Part shown: piece by piece, positions 26,763 through 34,971 of the stretch | Position numbering within the stretch: the stretch's first letter is position 1 | How the letters are laid out: every line of letters begins with the position of its first letter | DNA from: Phycisphaerae bacterium | Lineage (GTDB): Bacteria > Planctomycetota > Phycisphaerae > Sedimentisphaerales > Anaerobacaceae | Reading direction: 5' to 3' | NCBI GenBank assembly: GCA_021736645.1 | Contig: JAIPFM010000219.1 | Location: 1 to 45,839, forward strand | Length of the DNA: 45,839 bases | Notes under the pieces: model-generated | What the model was told of the DNA's origin: nothing | The model's input: the letters and a program-made list of their open reading frames with translations, nothing else | Databases searched by the model: none | Program-made: the position numbers and the translations under genes

Positions 26763-28408
26763 CTGAATTCTCCAAAAGGACGATCAGTAAATGTGCCCAG
26801 GTATTCTTTGAGCAACGCTGCCATGGCTAGACGCCTTTGTTTTTGATCCTGTGTCAGGACACGCTCCGGCTTGGGCATGCCTTCAGCATAGAGTATATTG
26901 TTGTCTTCTGTTGGATCCGTGTCAATATAGTACAACTGGTCCAGCTCAAAGTAATGAGGATTCTGTGCACGAGAAAAATGTCCCAGGTGGGCATTGTTGA
27001 GCAGATAGGGAAAGTCCAGGGCATTTCGTTCGTCAATGCCCTGGGCCTGATTGTAGAATCCGTTGAACTTCCTGCCCCTGTCAATACGTGCCTGGACCTG
27101 GGCCGGATAGCGCACGGCAATGTACTTGGTGTCCCGCGTCATCACAGCCCGCGCATAGCCCATCTCAAAGAACAGTGACGCGTGGATTTGCGCCCGGGTG
27201 TCCCCCTCCAGGATGGGACGCAGGGATCTTCCATCCATCCGGTATGCCGACGGCAGTGAAATGCCTGCGTAGTCATAGAATGTGGCTGCCAGATCGATGT
27301 TCTGCACCAGTGCATCCGTTGTCGTGCCAGGCTGAATATGTCCGGGCCAGTTCATGATCATGGGGATGTGGACACCCCCCTGGTACAGTGTGGACTTGCC
27401 ATAGCGTTTGATACCATGGTCGGAAAGATAGACAATCAAGGTATTTTGGGCCTGCCCCATGGCCTGAACCTTCTTGAGCAAGGTCCCCACGGCATCATCC
27501 AGCCACGTGCAGTAGGCCGTCTTGTACGGCTTGCCTGCCTGGGCCACGCGGGCCTTGACGTTCTCACGAGACGGGAGCACATCGAGCGAATTGGGCAGGT
27601 ATCCCTGACCTGTATATCGGGGATCCGCATCCACGGAATTCAACAGCCTGCCCTGGCGAACAGCACCCGGGTCGGGCCCATGGTGCAGTGTCGAGGAAAA
27701 ATAAAGAAAGAAGGGCTGACTGCCGTACTGATCCAGAAACTCCAGGGCCCCCTTGACTGTCCAGTCAATATTGTGTGCGTTGAGAGACTCGTTTTTCAAT
27801 TCCTTGAGATTCGCCCCATAGATACTGGCCACATAATCCCAGCCAAAGGCCTTGATCTGTTGACACAGGATCTCATGATTGGCCTGCATGGCCTCATTGG
27901 CGCGCGTGTCTGTCCTGGGATCGGAATCTTGAGCATACCCCGCCAGGCCCAGTGTGTCCCACGACGGATTGTGGGCCGTATTGAGGTGAGGCCCCAGGTG
28001 CCACTTTCCCACCATGCCGGTGGCATACCCCTTGCGTTTGAGTTGGGTCTGCAGATTCATGCCGTCACGTTCCATGTTGATATTGACATTCTCAATACGC
28101 GTAAAGGCCCCTGCAGGAAAGTGCTTCAGGAACGCCTGGGACGTATTCCTGCCTGCATACCGGCCTGTGAGTAATGCATACCGGGCCGGCGCGCACACCG
28201 TGGAAGACACGTACGCATGGTTGAACACCAGACCGGTGGTGGCCAGGGTGTCGATGTTGGGGGTCAACACGTCCCCGCCATAGTACGCCATGGTGTCGTG
28301 CAGTTGATCATCCGTCAGGATCACAATGATATTGGGGGTCGGCTCAACTGCCTCTGAGACAAAACCAAAGCACAAGACACACAAAACAATTGGCAACACA
28401 CGATTCAT
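26759..28408 (-). CDS. Sulfatase (S1-type)
   Basis: A secreted sulfatase of about 549 residues. I prefer the ATG at 28408 (MNRVLPIVLCVLCFG) because it gives a standard signal peptide and has GGAG nine bases ahead. In-frame ATGs at 28435 and 28423 add a charged leader with no ribosome-binding site. Asp33-Asp34 (ILTDDQLHD) bind metal. The FGly motif is C-A-P-A-R from Cys72, followed by YALLTGRYAGRNTS. GKWHLGPH and YLSDHGIKRYGKSTLY follow. The His after the metal Asp pair and the YALLTG tail set it apart from the other seven. It is co-transcribed with the downstream sulfatase. The substrate is unknown. Confidence 0.9.
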   Translation of the reverse strand: MNRVLPIVLCVLCFGFVSEAVEPTPNIIVILTDDQLHDTMAYYGGDVLTPNIDTLATTGLVFNHAYVSSTVCAPARYALLTGRYAGRNTSQAFLKHFPAGAFTRIENVNINMERDGMNLQTQLKRKGYATGMVGKWHLGPHLNTAHNPSWDTLGLAGYAQDSDPRTDTRANEAMQANHEILCQQIKAFGWDYVASIYGANLKELKNESLNAHNIDWTVKGALEFLDQYGSQPFFLYFSSTLHHGPDPGAVRQGRLLNSVDADPRYTGQGYLPNSLDVLPSRENVKARVAQAGKPYKTAYCTWLDDAVGTLLKKVQAMGQAQNTLIVYLSDHGIKRYGKSTLYQGGVHIPMIMNWPGHIQPGTTTDALVQNIDLAATFYDYAGISLPSAYRMDGRSLRPILEGDTRAQIHASLFFEMGYARAVMTRDTKYIAVRYPAQVQARIDRGRKFNGFYNQAQGIDERNALDFPYLLNNAHLGHFSRAQNPHYFELDQLYYIDTDPTEDNNILYAEGMPKPERVLTQDQKQRRLAMAALLKEYLGTFTDRPFGEFR

Positions 28409-28451
28409 TTTCTTCAACTCCATATGTACTGGCACAGGCGAGCCGCTAAAT

Positions 28452-28556
28452 CGTACTCGTGCTCAGGTCGCTGCAGGTGACCGGTGCTCGCAATCGTGCT
28501 CGGTTTTGTTTCTTTCGATGACGATGTCGAGCACCGCTGCGCTGAGCACGAGCACG
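28452..28556. repeat. Nested palindrome built from CGTGCTCG/CGAGCACG units
   Basis: The outer arms 28452-28466 and 28542-28556 are inverted with 14 of 15 matches. The inner arms GGTGCTCG (28483-28490) and CGAGCACC (28528-28535) are perfect. It lies between the GH71/99-like gene and the sulfatase pair transcribed after it, so it would fold in the shared transcript. It could be a dispersed REP-like repeat or a processing/attenuation structure. Confidence 0.55.
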
Positions 28557-28570
28557 ACAATGCGACATGA

Positions 28571-29869
28571 CTAGCGTGCGGGCATGGTCTCTGTCATCAC
28601 CATGTCACCGCGCAGCATTTTGGCACCCAGGCCTGTTAACCAGAGGTAATGGTCCGTGGGCATGCCCTCATAATCGATGAAGCGCGTGACAGGGCCATTG
28701 GGCGGCGTGTTGCTGCACTTCATGATGGCCGTACCCTCGTCGATTTCGTCAAACATGGCCACATAGAGCATCTTGGCCCCTGCCGCAATGGACGTGTGGA
28801 TCTGATCCCAGTAGAAGCGGCCCTTGTGCCTGGGAATCGCGCCCAGCGGGCGTACGGGCTTCAAGGCGTCACTGGACAGGTTATGCCAACTGAAGCCAGG
28901 TGTCACAATGGGCACATAGTCTACCTTGTGCTGCTGACACCAGGTGATGTCCGCCTTGATGTGATCGCGCAGGCGGTCCATCTCGTTGTGCAGCAGCGGT
29001 GTGAACCGCTGCACCATCCAGGGCAGCACGATGTCCGCGGATTCTATGATCTCGTGCAGATAGGGATCAGGCAGGCAGTCTGCATTGAGCTCACGGAAAT
29101 ACGTGGGCACGCCCAGCATGACGCTGCAGCCCCCGTACACGGGATCGTTCTTGAGAAAATCGATGAGGGTGTCGATGCCGATGTTTCGAATGTTGTACGA
29201 CCGATCCGGAAAACCCAGTCCCCAGATCGTGACCAACGGCTTGCCCCTGTGAAACAGGTAGGTCTCCTGCTGGGTCACCTTCAAGTCGTCCACCAGTTCC
29301 TTCCAGTCCGTGATAATGGCCGAGCAGTCCTCGCCCTGAGACTTCAACCCGGACAGGTCATACATCACGGCAATGGCACGACCATATTTTTGAGAAGCGG
29401 CCAGAGCGTTCTTGAGAATGACATTGCCGGACTTGTTCATGTCACGCGATCGCGCCACGCCAAAGAACCGCTGCATGAACACGCCGTCCACACCGTACTC
29501 CTGCATCCATTTGAAATGCAGGTCCGTGGTACTGGCATCCAGGGAACTGAACACGCGGGCCGGGGTACCGTCTGCCTGCTTGAAGGACGTTTCATAGGTC
29601 TTTTCATACTCGGACACATCCGGCCAGATATCAATGGTGCATTGCCGTTCACTGAAGTCCCGGCCCCGGCCAAAATGTCCCCAGCCACGCCCATCACCAT
29701 CGCCCGACGCCCTGAACCAGCCCTGATACCCAGCCATGACCAGGCCCTCGTAACTGGGATAACGTCCCACTGGACCGTGTTTGGTGCCAGCCTGGACACA
29801 GACCGTGCCGCACAGAAACAGCATGATGCTGAGTATACCTCTCACACAAGCCTTTGTTGTCATGTACAT
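28571..29869 (-). CDS. Glycoside hydrolase family 71/99-like protein
   Basis: A secreted TIM-barrel glycosidase of about 432 residues. The start is the ATG at 29869, ten bases after AAGGAG (29880-29885), and it yields a clean signal peptide. The in-frame ATG at 29941 overlaps a promoter candidate. Recognisable stretches are GLVMAGYQGWFRASGDG near the mature N-terminus, EYGVDGVFMQRFFG, VMYDLSGL, KPLVTIWGLGF, YVPIVTPGFSWHNL and MFDEIDEGTAIMK. This set matches bacterial proteins named GH71/99-like, related to endo-alpha-mannosidases (GH99) and alpha-1,3-glucanases (GH71). With the GH92 gene further right, alpha-mannan chemistry is plausible. It is the first gene of a unit with two sulfatases. 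Confidence 0.82.
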   Translation of the reverse strand: MYMTTKACVRGILSIMLFLCGTVCVQAGTKHGPVGRYPSYEGLVMAGYQGWFRASGDGDGRGWGHFGRGRDFSERQCTIDIWPDVSEYEKTYETSFKQADGTPARVFSSLDASTTDLHFKWMQEYGVDGVFMQRFFGVARSRDMNKSGNVILKNALAASQKYGRAIAVMYDLSGLKSQGEDCSAIITDWKELVDDLKVTQQETYLFHRGKPLVTIWGLGFPDRSYNIRNIGIDTLIDFLKNDPVYGGCSVMLGVPTYFRELNADCLPDPYLHEIIESADIVLPWMVQRFTPLLHNEMDRLRDHIKADITWCQQHKVDYVPIVTPGFSWHNLSSDALKPVRPLGAIPRHKGRFYWDQIHTSIAAGAKMLYVAMFDEIDEGTAIMKCSNTPPNGPVTRFIDYEGMPTDHYLWLTGLGAKMLRGDMVMTETMPAR

Positions 29870-29879
29870 TGTGCCCAAT

Positions 29880-29885
29880 CTCCTT
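29880..29885 (-). promoter_or_regulatory. Shine-Dalgarno deciding the GH71/99-like start
   Basis: AAGGAG on the minus strand, ten bases before the ATG at 29869. The earlier in-frame ATG at 29941 has none. Confidence 0.6.
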
Positions 29886-29939
29886 TTCCAGTCAGCAATC
29901 CTGTCCTTATGAGAGGATTCGCTCCATAGTATCTGCTCC

Positions 29940-29969
29940 ATAATAGCATCAACAGCATCACACGACCAA
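29940..29969 (-). promoter_or_regulatory. Candidate promoter of the GH71/99-sulfatase unit
   Basis: TTGGTC (29964-29969), 18-bp spacer, TATTAT (29940-29945) on the minus strand. The predicted transcript start falls near 29933, which leaves a 64-base leader to the ATG at 29869. Confidence 0.4.
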
Positions 29970-29990
29970 TGAGAAAATCACACCATTTCC

Positions 29991-30018
29991 TGGACAACTG
30001 CCACAATTGTGATAATAT
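29991..30018 (+). promoter_or_regulatory. Candidate promoter of the epimerase gene
   Basis: TGGACA (29991-29996), 16-bp spacer, TAATAT (30013-30018), about 34 bases before the ATG at 30052. It is back to back with the promoter candidate of the GH71/99-like gene. Confidence 0.35.
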
Positions 30019-30051
30019 CCATTTTTCTTTATGTGGAGGCATAGAAGTGGC

Positions 30052-31026
30052 ATGAAAGTACTCTTTGTGGGTGGCACTGGTGTCATCAGTCTGGCCTGTT
30101 CACAGGCGGTTTTGGCCAGGGGCGATGAACTCTATCTTCTGAATCGAGGTAGATCAGGCAATCCCCTGCCTCAGGGCAGCCGCCATCTCCAGGCTGACAT
30201 CAACGACGCGGATCAGGTGACAGCCCTGCTCAGAGGAAAGACCTTTGACAGTGTGGTCAACTGGATCGCGTACACACCTGCTGATGTGGAGCGTGACATC
30301 GCCCTTTTCCGGGACAAGACATCACAGTACGTGTTCATCAGTTCTGCCTCGGTTTATGCCAAGCCCCCTGCCCTGCCCATCGTGGAATCTCATGCCACAG
30401 GCAATCCCTTTTGGGCATATGCCCACAACAAGATTCTATGTGAAGCGAGTTTACACGAGGCAAGCCGGAATGCGGGATTTCCGGTGACGATTGTGCGCCC
30501 CTCCCATACGTATGATGCCACCAAGATCCCCCTGCGCGGCGGAGTCACCGCGCTGCAGCGCCTGCTCACAGGCAAGCCGGTCATTGTCCACGGCGACGGC
30601 ACGTCACTCTGGACCCTGACCCACCACACGGATTTTGCCCGGGGCTTCCTGGCATTGCTCGGACATGCCGAGGCCGTGTCACAGACCTATCACATCACCA
30701 GTGATGAAGTCCTGACCTGGAATCAGATCTACCAGATCATGGCCCAGACAGCCGGTGTGACCGCAGATCTCTTCCATCTGTCCTCAGAGTCGATTCTGCA
30801 GTACGATCAGGAATGGGGTGAAGGCCTGTTAGGCGACAAGGCCTATAGCATGGTCTTTGACAATAGCAAGATCAAGGGTTTGAACCCGTCATTTCAGGCC
30901 CAGGTTCCGTTTGCCCAGGGCGCCCGGGAAATCCTGACATGGTTTCAAAGCGATAAACAGCACCAGCAGATAGACCGCCATCTGGATGCCACCATGGACC
31001 GCATGATCAGTGACCATGCCCAATGA
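30052..31026 (+). CDS. NAD-dependent epimerase/dehydratase (extended SDR)
   Basis: A cytoplasmic protein of about 324 residues. I take the ATG at 30052, since the Rossmann strand MKVLFVGGTGVIS starts immediately there and GGAGG lies at 30035-30039. The ATG at 30031 would add seven unrelated residues. The family features are GGTGVIS for NAD(P), ISSASVY before the catalytic YAHNK (Tyr-x-x-x-Lys) and IVRPSHTY. Extended SDR proteins of this type act on nucleotide sugars, and relatives include mRNA-binding plastid homologues, so the reaction is not fixed. It is transcribed divergently from the glycosidase/sulfatase unit and could feed on released sugars, but that is only context. Confidence 0.87.
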   Translation: MKVLFVGGTGVISLACSQAVLARGDELYLLNRGRSGNPLPQGSRHLQADINDADQVTALLRGKTFDSVVNWIAYTPADVERDIALFRDKTSQYVFISSASVYAKPPALPIVESHATGNPFWAYAHNKILCEASLHEASRNAGFPVTIVRPSHTYDATKIPLRGGVTALQRLLTGKPVIVHGDGTSLWTLTHHTDFARGFLALLGHAEAVSQTYHITSDEVLTWNQIYQIMAQTAGVTADLFHLSSESILQYDQEWGEGLLGDKAYSMVFDNSKIKGLNPSFQAQVPFAQGAREILTWFQSDKQHQQIDRHLDATMDRMISDHAQ

Positions 31027-31128
31027 CAGAAAATATTTTTAGACACCAAGGCACAGAGGGCTGCCGCCGGGGTTGAGGGATCAGGCCTGTTTGTAGGTTC
31101 GCCGTTCCAGGCAAGTCCAAAGGCCAAC

Positions 31129-31158
31129 CGTCATTGCGAGCGAAACGCGGCAATCTCT
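31129..31158. repeat. REP-like intergenic repeat (CATTGCGAGCGAA...GCAATCTCT type)
   Basis: The motif CGTCATTGCGAGCGAAACGC, continuing with GGCAATCTCT, resembles a dispersed intergenic repeat seen in many environmental bacterial genomes. Its ATTGC (31133-31137) and GCAAT (31150-31154) arms pair. One copy is visible in this window. Confidence 0.5.
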
Positions 31159-31195
31159 ACGAGTAACCAACAGCGAATAACCAGAAGCCAAAAAC

Positions 31196-31535
31196 TGTTT
31201 TATTGCCGCAGATGAACACAGATGTCGAAACGGGATCGGCAGTACCACCTATGCGAAGGGCGCCGTCACTGTACACTACGTGTACTCCCCAAGGGGGCGT
31301 CCTGCAGTCGTCTCCGCTTGGGCAAATACATTTGCCACACAGAGACTCCCTCGGACTTGAATGACGGCTTGGATCTGCGCATGGAAAGGACCTCCAAATT
31401 TGGATGACAATCGGAAGGGATATTCTGATCTTGATGCGCTGACGCGTTTTCCAAATGGCCCTTGGACTAGCCGCGCCTCACGACCCCGGCGGCAGCCATC
31501 TGCAATGCATCCTATGAATCTGCGGCTAAAAAACA
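31196..31535. repeat. 340-bp interval bounded by 18-bp inverted repeats
   Basis: TGTTTTATTGCCGCAGAT (31196-31213) is inverted at 31518-31535 with 16 of 18 matches. The GCCGCAGATGAACACAGATG sequence at the left end resembles a common dispersed intergenic repeat. No coding sequence lies inside. It may be a degenerate non-autonomous element. Confidence 0.45.
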
Positions 31536-31596
31536 AGTGAAACTGGTCCAGCGCAGCGTTTCCATCCGGCATTTGAATGCAGTCACACCACGGGCT

Positions 31597-34128
31597 TCAT
31601 TCAACCGGCTGTTTCACAAGCTTGTAGCGAATCTTGATCGCTCTGGGCTTGTCCAGGAATTCCGTGATTTGCAGCACACCGAGTGCGCCTTGGGCGGTCT
31701 CGAAGGCGAAGGTTTGCGGCGCCTTGGCAAGATGATCGAGGATGTAGAATCGAAATCCGCTGCGGTCAAGGATTTCAATGCCCTGGCTGGATTCCTGCGG
31801 CAGAGAGACAAGCACTTGAACCTCGGCAGGACCGAGGCGATCCCAAAACTCGTTGGGTACATATTTCTTGAGCGTCAAGTCGGATGTCATGAGTGCCCAC
31901 CGGTTACTGGCGTAATCAGCATACAGATCCACGCCGTCTTCCCTGGCCAGTTGCTGCACAGCATACCATCCCCCCTGGTCATTGCCCTGCTCCGAAGGAA
32001 TGTCGTACTGTCTTGCGTTGTCGAGGTCAATGGCTTCATGGCCCTTACCTTCATCCAGATCCTGGATGATCATGTCAAAGACCATGTTGTCAAGGTCGAA
32101 GACCTCAGGACTGTCCGAATTCTCGAATTGAATGGTCGGCACAGGTCTATTCAGACGTTTGTATGTGGCTGCAAGCGCCTGCATGAACTTCTCTGGCGTC
32201 TGCCAAAACACGTGGCTATCAAGGAAGAGTACATTTACGCCGTCCTGACAATACCCTGGATTTTCGTAAGCAACTACATTGCGCGGATCCATCAGCGTGG
32301 TCTGTCCGGCAATGTAGACATAACTGGGCCCCACAAAACCTATCGGCTTTGATGGAGACACAAGCTGCTTCGGAAGAAGTTCAGCCTCACTGACCAACGC
32401 GTGAAGATCCGAAGGAAACGCATCATCGTGATCGTTTGCATAGATGAGCATGGCCTTGCCAATTCCGGACAGGTGTGCAGCGGATTTCATACGGTTGGCC
32501 AGAGTCTCATGAAGCGGGATGTCGTCGTAGGTCCCAGAGCTTTCACCGTACTCGGAACCGTCAAATCTGTCGAATCGAATGTTCGGCATAGGTCTACCCA
32601 GACGTTTGTATGTGGCTGCAAGCTGCTGCAAGAAATCATCCCGCTTCATCCAAGCGACGTGGCTATCCAGGTAGAGCACATTCATTCCATTCCGGCAGAA
32701 GGCCGGATTTTCGTAAGCGATAACATTGCGGGGATCCATATTTGTACTTTGCCCGACAATATAGATATAACCGGGCCCTACAAACCCCTGTGGCTTTGTG
32801 GGGCACACGAGAAGTTTCGGGTGAAAGTCAGCCTCACTAACCAACGATTCAAGATCAGGAGGATATGCGTCATCGTGATCATTCGCATAGATGAGCATGG
32901 CCTTGCCCATCGCGGCCAGGTGCGAACCGGATTGCATGCGGTTGGCCAGCATCTCATTGGGGGGAATGTCGTCGGAAGTCTCGCTTATATGATCCTCCCC
33001 CTTGGACCAAACCCTGGGTTTGCTGTCTTTTAGGAGGTACTCGTACTGATACGGATGTCCCCATGGATCAAGAGGGATTGAAGTCGCCCTGAGGTAGGGT
33101 CCTCCCCAGTTTCGTGGGGCCTTCATATCCACGGGTCTCTTGATCAATGCCTCCAGGCCTTGAGCGGTGGTCGGATATTGGCCGGTATCCAGGTTGTATA
33201 TATCGAGAGCCGTTTTAATGGAATGCAGGTCTGCCGTAGCTGTTCGATATGCGAAGATAGTGTTACTGTTGTCGGGTACAACAGATGGGTCGGCCCTACG
33301 ATAATCGGTACGTTTTGACAAGGCTGACTGTTGTGCTAATTGATAACGAAATCGTAGGCCGGTCCCGTTGTCTGTCACGGCCATCATTTGCAGCACCCCG
33401 GTGCCACCCTCGCGCGTTGAGAAGGCATAGACAGTTTCCGGTTTGTTCCGGTCTCCCAGAATGATGGGTGGAGCATCTGATTGGTCGTTGAAAACAACCC
33501 GAGGGGGTGCCTGCTTCAAGGCCTCCTCTATTGCCTGAACGGTCACGTTCTCCCAGGTGGAATCCATCACAGCAACGACCAGTTCAAATCCGTAGAGGAT
33601 TCCTGTGCTTGCCTTGATCCCTGTGGCGTCGATATTTTCTTCCTTCATCCAGGCGATCAACTGCTTGACATCGGCTTGGGAATTCTGTTCCGGATCCAGA
33701 CCTGGCGGTGGCGTGTACAGTGTGCCGCTGTCCAGATCTATCAACCAGTCCTTGCCGATGTGATCGTCGTAAACCGTGCGTTCGATCGCTGGGCCAAAAT
33801 CTTGCCTGGGTGACTGGGGCGCCTCTTCTCCTGCAGGTTCAACCACGGATTGTGGCTCCAAGATCAGTTCAATGCGCGTAATTTGCCCATCACGAATGGA
33901 GATCTGCTGATTTTGCGGTTCGTGGCCCTCCAGGTCCACAACAATTCTGTATGCGCCGGATTTAACAGGAAACAAGCCATCTGAGCTGCCCAGTGGTTTT
34001 CCATCCAAAAGTATTTGCGCACCGGACGGAACAGTGCGGATGTACAGGAGTGTGTCAGCGGTCCGGGAGGTTTCAACCTGGTCCGATGTCATGCAAAACA
34101 GGGCCAATGTACAGAGCAATACATTCAT
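31597..34128 (-). CDS. PEGA-domain mosaic protein with GspG-like and duplicated pseudopilin-like modules
   Basis: A secreted or surface protein of about 843 residues. The start is the ATG at 34128, six bases after AAGGAG; the upstream ATG at 34152 overlaps a TATAAT. Order after the signal peptide: PEGA domain (about 25-92); module A (about 122-267, ending TREGGTGVLQMM...RFRYQL); GspG-like pseudopilin C-terminal domain (about 292-388, GQYPTTAQGLEALI, DPWGHPYQYEY); two tandem copies of a DUF1559/H-X9-DG-type pilin domain (about 394-522 and 543-672, both with GKAMLIYANDHDDA and LDSHV); module A' (about 695-843, ending AQGALGVLQIT...KIRYKLV). No N-terminal pilin helix accompanies the pilin domains. 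It is divergent from a sigma/kinase pair whose kinase also ends in a PEGA-like domain. Function is unknown. Confidence 0.82.
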   Translation of the reverse strand: MNVLLCTLALFCMTSDQVETSRTADTLLYIRTVPSGAQILLDGKPLGSSDGLFPVKSGAYRIVVDLEGHEPQNQQISIRDGQITRIELILEPQSVVEPAGEEAPQSPRQDFGPAIERTVYDDHIGKDWLIDLDSGTLYTPPPGLDPEQNSQADVKQLIAWMKEENIDATGIKASTGILYGFELVVAVMDSTWENVTVQAIEEALKQAPPRVVFNDQSDAPPIILGDRNKPETVYAFSTREGGTGVLQMMAVTDNGTGLRFRYQLAQQSALSKRTDYRRADPSVVPDNSNTIFAYRTATADLHSIKTALDIYNLDTGQYPTTAQGLEALIKRPVDMKAPRNWGGPYLRATSIPLDPWGHPYQYEYLLKDSKPRVWSKGEDHISETSDDIPPNEMLANRMQSGSHLAAMGKAMLIYANDHDDAYPPDLESLVSEADFHPKLLVCPTKPQGFVGPGYIYIVGQSTNMDPRNVIAYENPAFCRNGMNVLYLDSHVAWMKRDDFLQQLAATYKRLGRPMPNIRFDRFDGSEYGESSGTYDDIPLHETLANRMKSAAHLSGIGKAMLIYANDHDDAFPSDLHALVSEAELLPKQLVSPSKPIGFVGPSYVYIAGQTTLMDPRNVVAYENPGYCQDGVNVLFLDSHVFWQTPEKFMQALAATYKRLNRPVPTIQFENSDSPEVFDLDNMVFDMIIQDLDEGKGHEAIDLDNARQYDIPSEQGNDQGGWYAVQQLAREDGVDLYADYASNRWALMTSDLTLKKYVPNEFWDRLGPAEVQVLVSLPQESSQGIEILDRSGFRFYILDHLAKAPQTFAFETAQGALGVLQITEFLDKPRAIKIRYKLVKQPVE
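32113..32949 (-). repeat. Tandem internal duplication within the PEGA mosaic gene
   Basis: Two copies of about 390 bp (32563-32949 and 32113-32502) encode the duplicated pilin-like domain. Stretches such as CAGACGTTTGTATGTGGCTG (plus-strand reading) recur in both, so the duplication is recent enough to show at DNA level. Confidence 0.8.
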
Positions 34129-34134
34129 GGTAAA

Positions 34135-34140
34135 CTCCTT
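34135..34140 (-). promoter_or_regulatory. Shine-Dalgarno deciding the PEGA-mosaic start
   Basis: AAGGAG on the minus strand, six bases before the ATG at 34128. Confidence 0.7.
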
Positions 34141-34150
34141 CTGTCCATTC

Positions 34151-34156
34151 ATTATA
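34151..34156 (-). promoter_or_regulatory. Candidate -10 of the PEGA-mosaic gene
   Basis: A perfect TATAAT on the minus strand with a predicted transcript start near 34144. The -35 region (TGTTCA at 17 bp) is poor. Confidence 0.4.
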
Positions 34157-34232
34157 TGTCAATATCGCCGGCATGAACACTGCCAACTCTATGGTATATA
34201 TGCGCGGTCCCAAAAGAATCAGCCCTACATTC

Positions 34233-34260
34233 TTGCAAAAAGTCCATTTTCAAGTATGAT
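34233..34260 (+). promoter_or_regulatory. Candidate promoter of the sigma/kinase operon
   Basis: TTGCAA (34233-34238), 16-bp spacer, TATGAT (34255-34260). The predicted transcript start, near 34267, is only about three bases before the ATG at 34270, so the mRNA may be leaderless. No Shine-Dalgarno is seen. Confidence 0.5.
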
Positions 34261-34269
34261 GCCTCAATA

Positions 34270-34968
34270 ATGAACAGCAAAACCCGAATCACACTACTTC
34301 AGCGACTTCGGAATGGGACCGATCAACTCTCCTGGGAAGATTTCTTTGCACGCTACTGGCCCTTGATATACAGATCAGCCAAGGTTCATGGGTGCTCGGA
34401 CAATACGGCTGAGGAGGTTGTACAGGATGTGATGCTCGTGGTTTTCCAGCAAAAGGATGTGTTTCAGTATGATCCTGCACGCGGCCGTTTCCGCGACTGG
34501 CTGGGTACGGTTGTACGAAACAAGGTGGCCCAATATCGCCGCCGCCCTGCCGAGCGTGTACGCCCCCTGGGTTCAAAGGGTGAGAATGCACTCAACCAAA
34601 TACCCAGTCAGGATCTTCCGCCAAAGGCGGCCTGGGAGGAAGCCTATGAAGACGCCCTCCTAACTGTACTTCTGGACACGGTTCGACGTGAAATCAATCC
34701 CAAAACATACCTGGCATTCGAGTTGTCCGCACTGGGCGAGCTGTCAGGCAAACAGGTGTCCGACATTACGGGCTTGAGCCGAAATGCCGTATACAAGAGT
34801 CACAAACGCGTGCTCAAGCGACTCACGGAACTTGGCGTAAGCTATCGCAACAGCGGACAACTCAACGACCACATCAAAGAGTCACTGCACCTGCGCCCGG
34901 CAGCAGATCTTGAACGAACACTCAGTGAGAGAATAGAAAAAACCATGCAATCCAGAGACACACGTTGA
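34270..34968 (+). CDS. ECF-type RNA polymerase sigma factor (kinase-linked)
   Basis: A 232-residue sigma-70-family protein. Region 2 includes NTAEEVVQDVMLVVF and FRDWLGTVVRNKVAQYRRR. Region 4 has an HTH (GKQVSDITGLSRNAVYKSHKR). About 35 residues follow region 4, rich in charged residues. The stop is three bases before the start of a Ser/Thr kinase gene, a pairing found repeatedly in Planctomycetota, where the kinase is thought to control the sigma factor by phosphorylation. The divergent PEGA mosaic gene is the obvious candidate target. Confidence 0.9.
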   Translation: MNSKTRITLLQRLRNGTDQLSWEDFFARYWPLIYRSAKVHGCSDNTAEEVVQDVMLVVFQQKDVFQYDPARGRFRDWLGTVVRNKVAQYRRRPAERVRPLGSKGENALNQIPSQDLPPKAAWEEAYEDALLTVLLDTVRREINPKTYLAFELSALGELSGKQVSDITGLSRNAVYKSHKRVLKRLTELGVSYRNSGQLNDHIKESLHLRPAADLERTLSERIEKTMQSRDTR

Positions 34969-34971
34969 CAC

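Larger units (their letters stand above)
31027..31596. other. Repeat-rich non-coding region
   Basis: No gene is supported. It contains a REP-like sequence with ATTGC...GCAAT arms (31129-31158), a longer inverted-repeat pair (31196-31535), hairpins GTACAC-TAC-GTGTAC and GGCAAA-TACA-TTTGCC, and the palindrome CCAAATTTGG. The short open frames crossing it have no ribosome-binding site and run through these palindromes. Confidence 0.6.

Noticed and set aside
31276-31572. A short minus-strand frame in the repeat-rich gap
   Set aside because: It runs through hairpins and dispersed repeats, has no ribosome-binding site and reads like translated repeat DNA.
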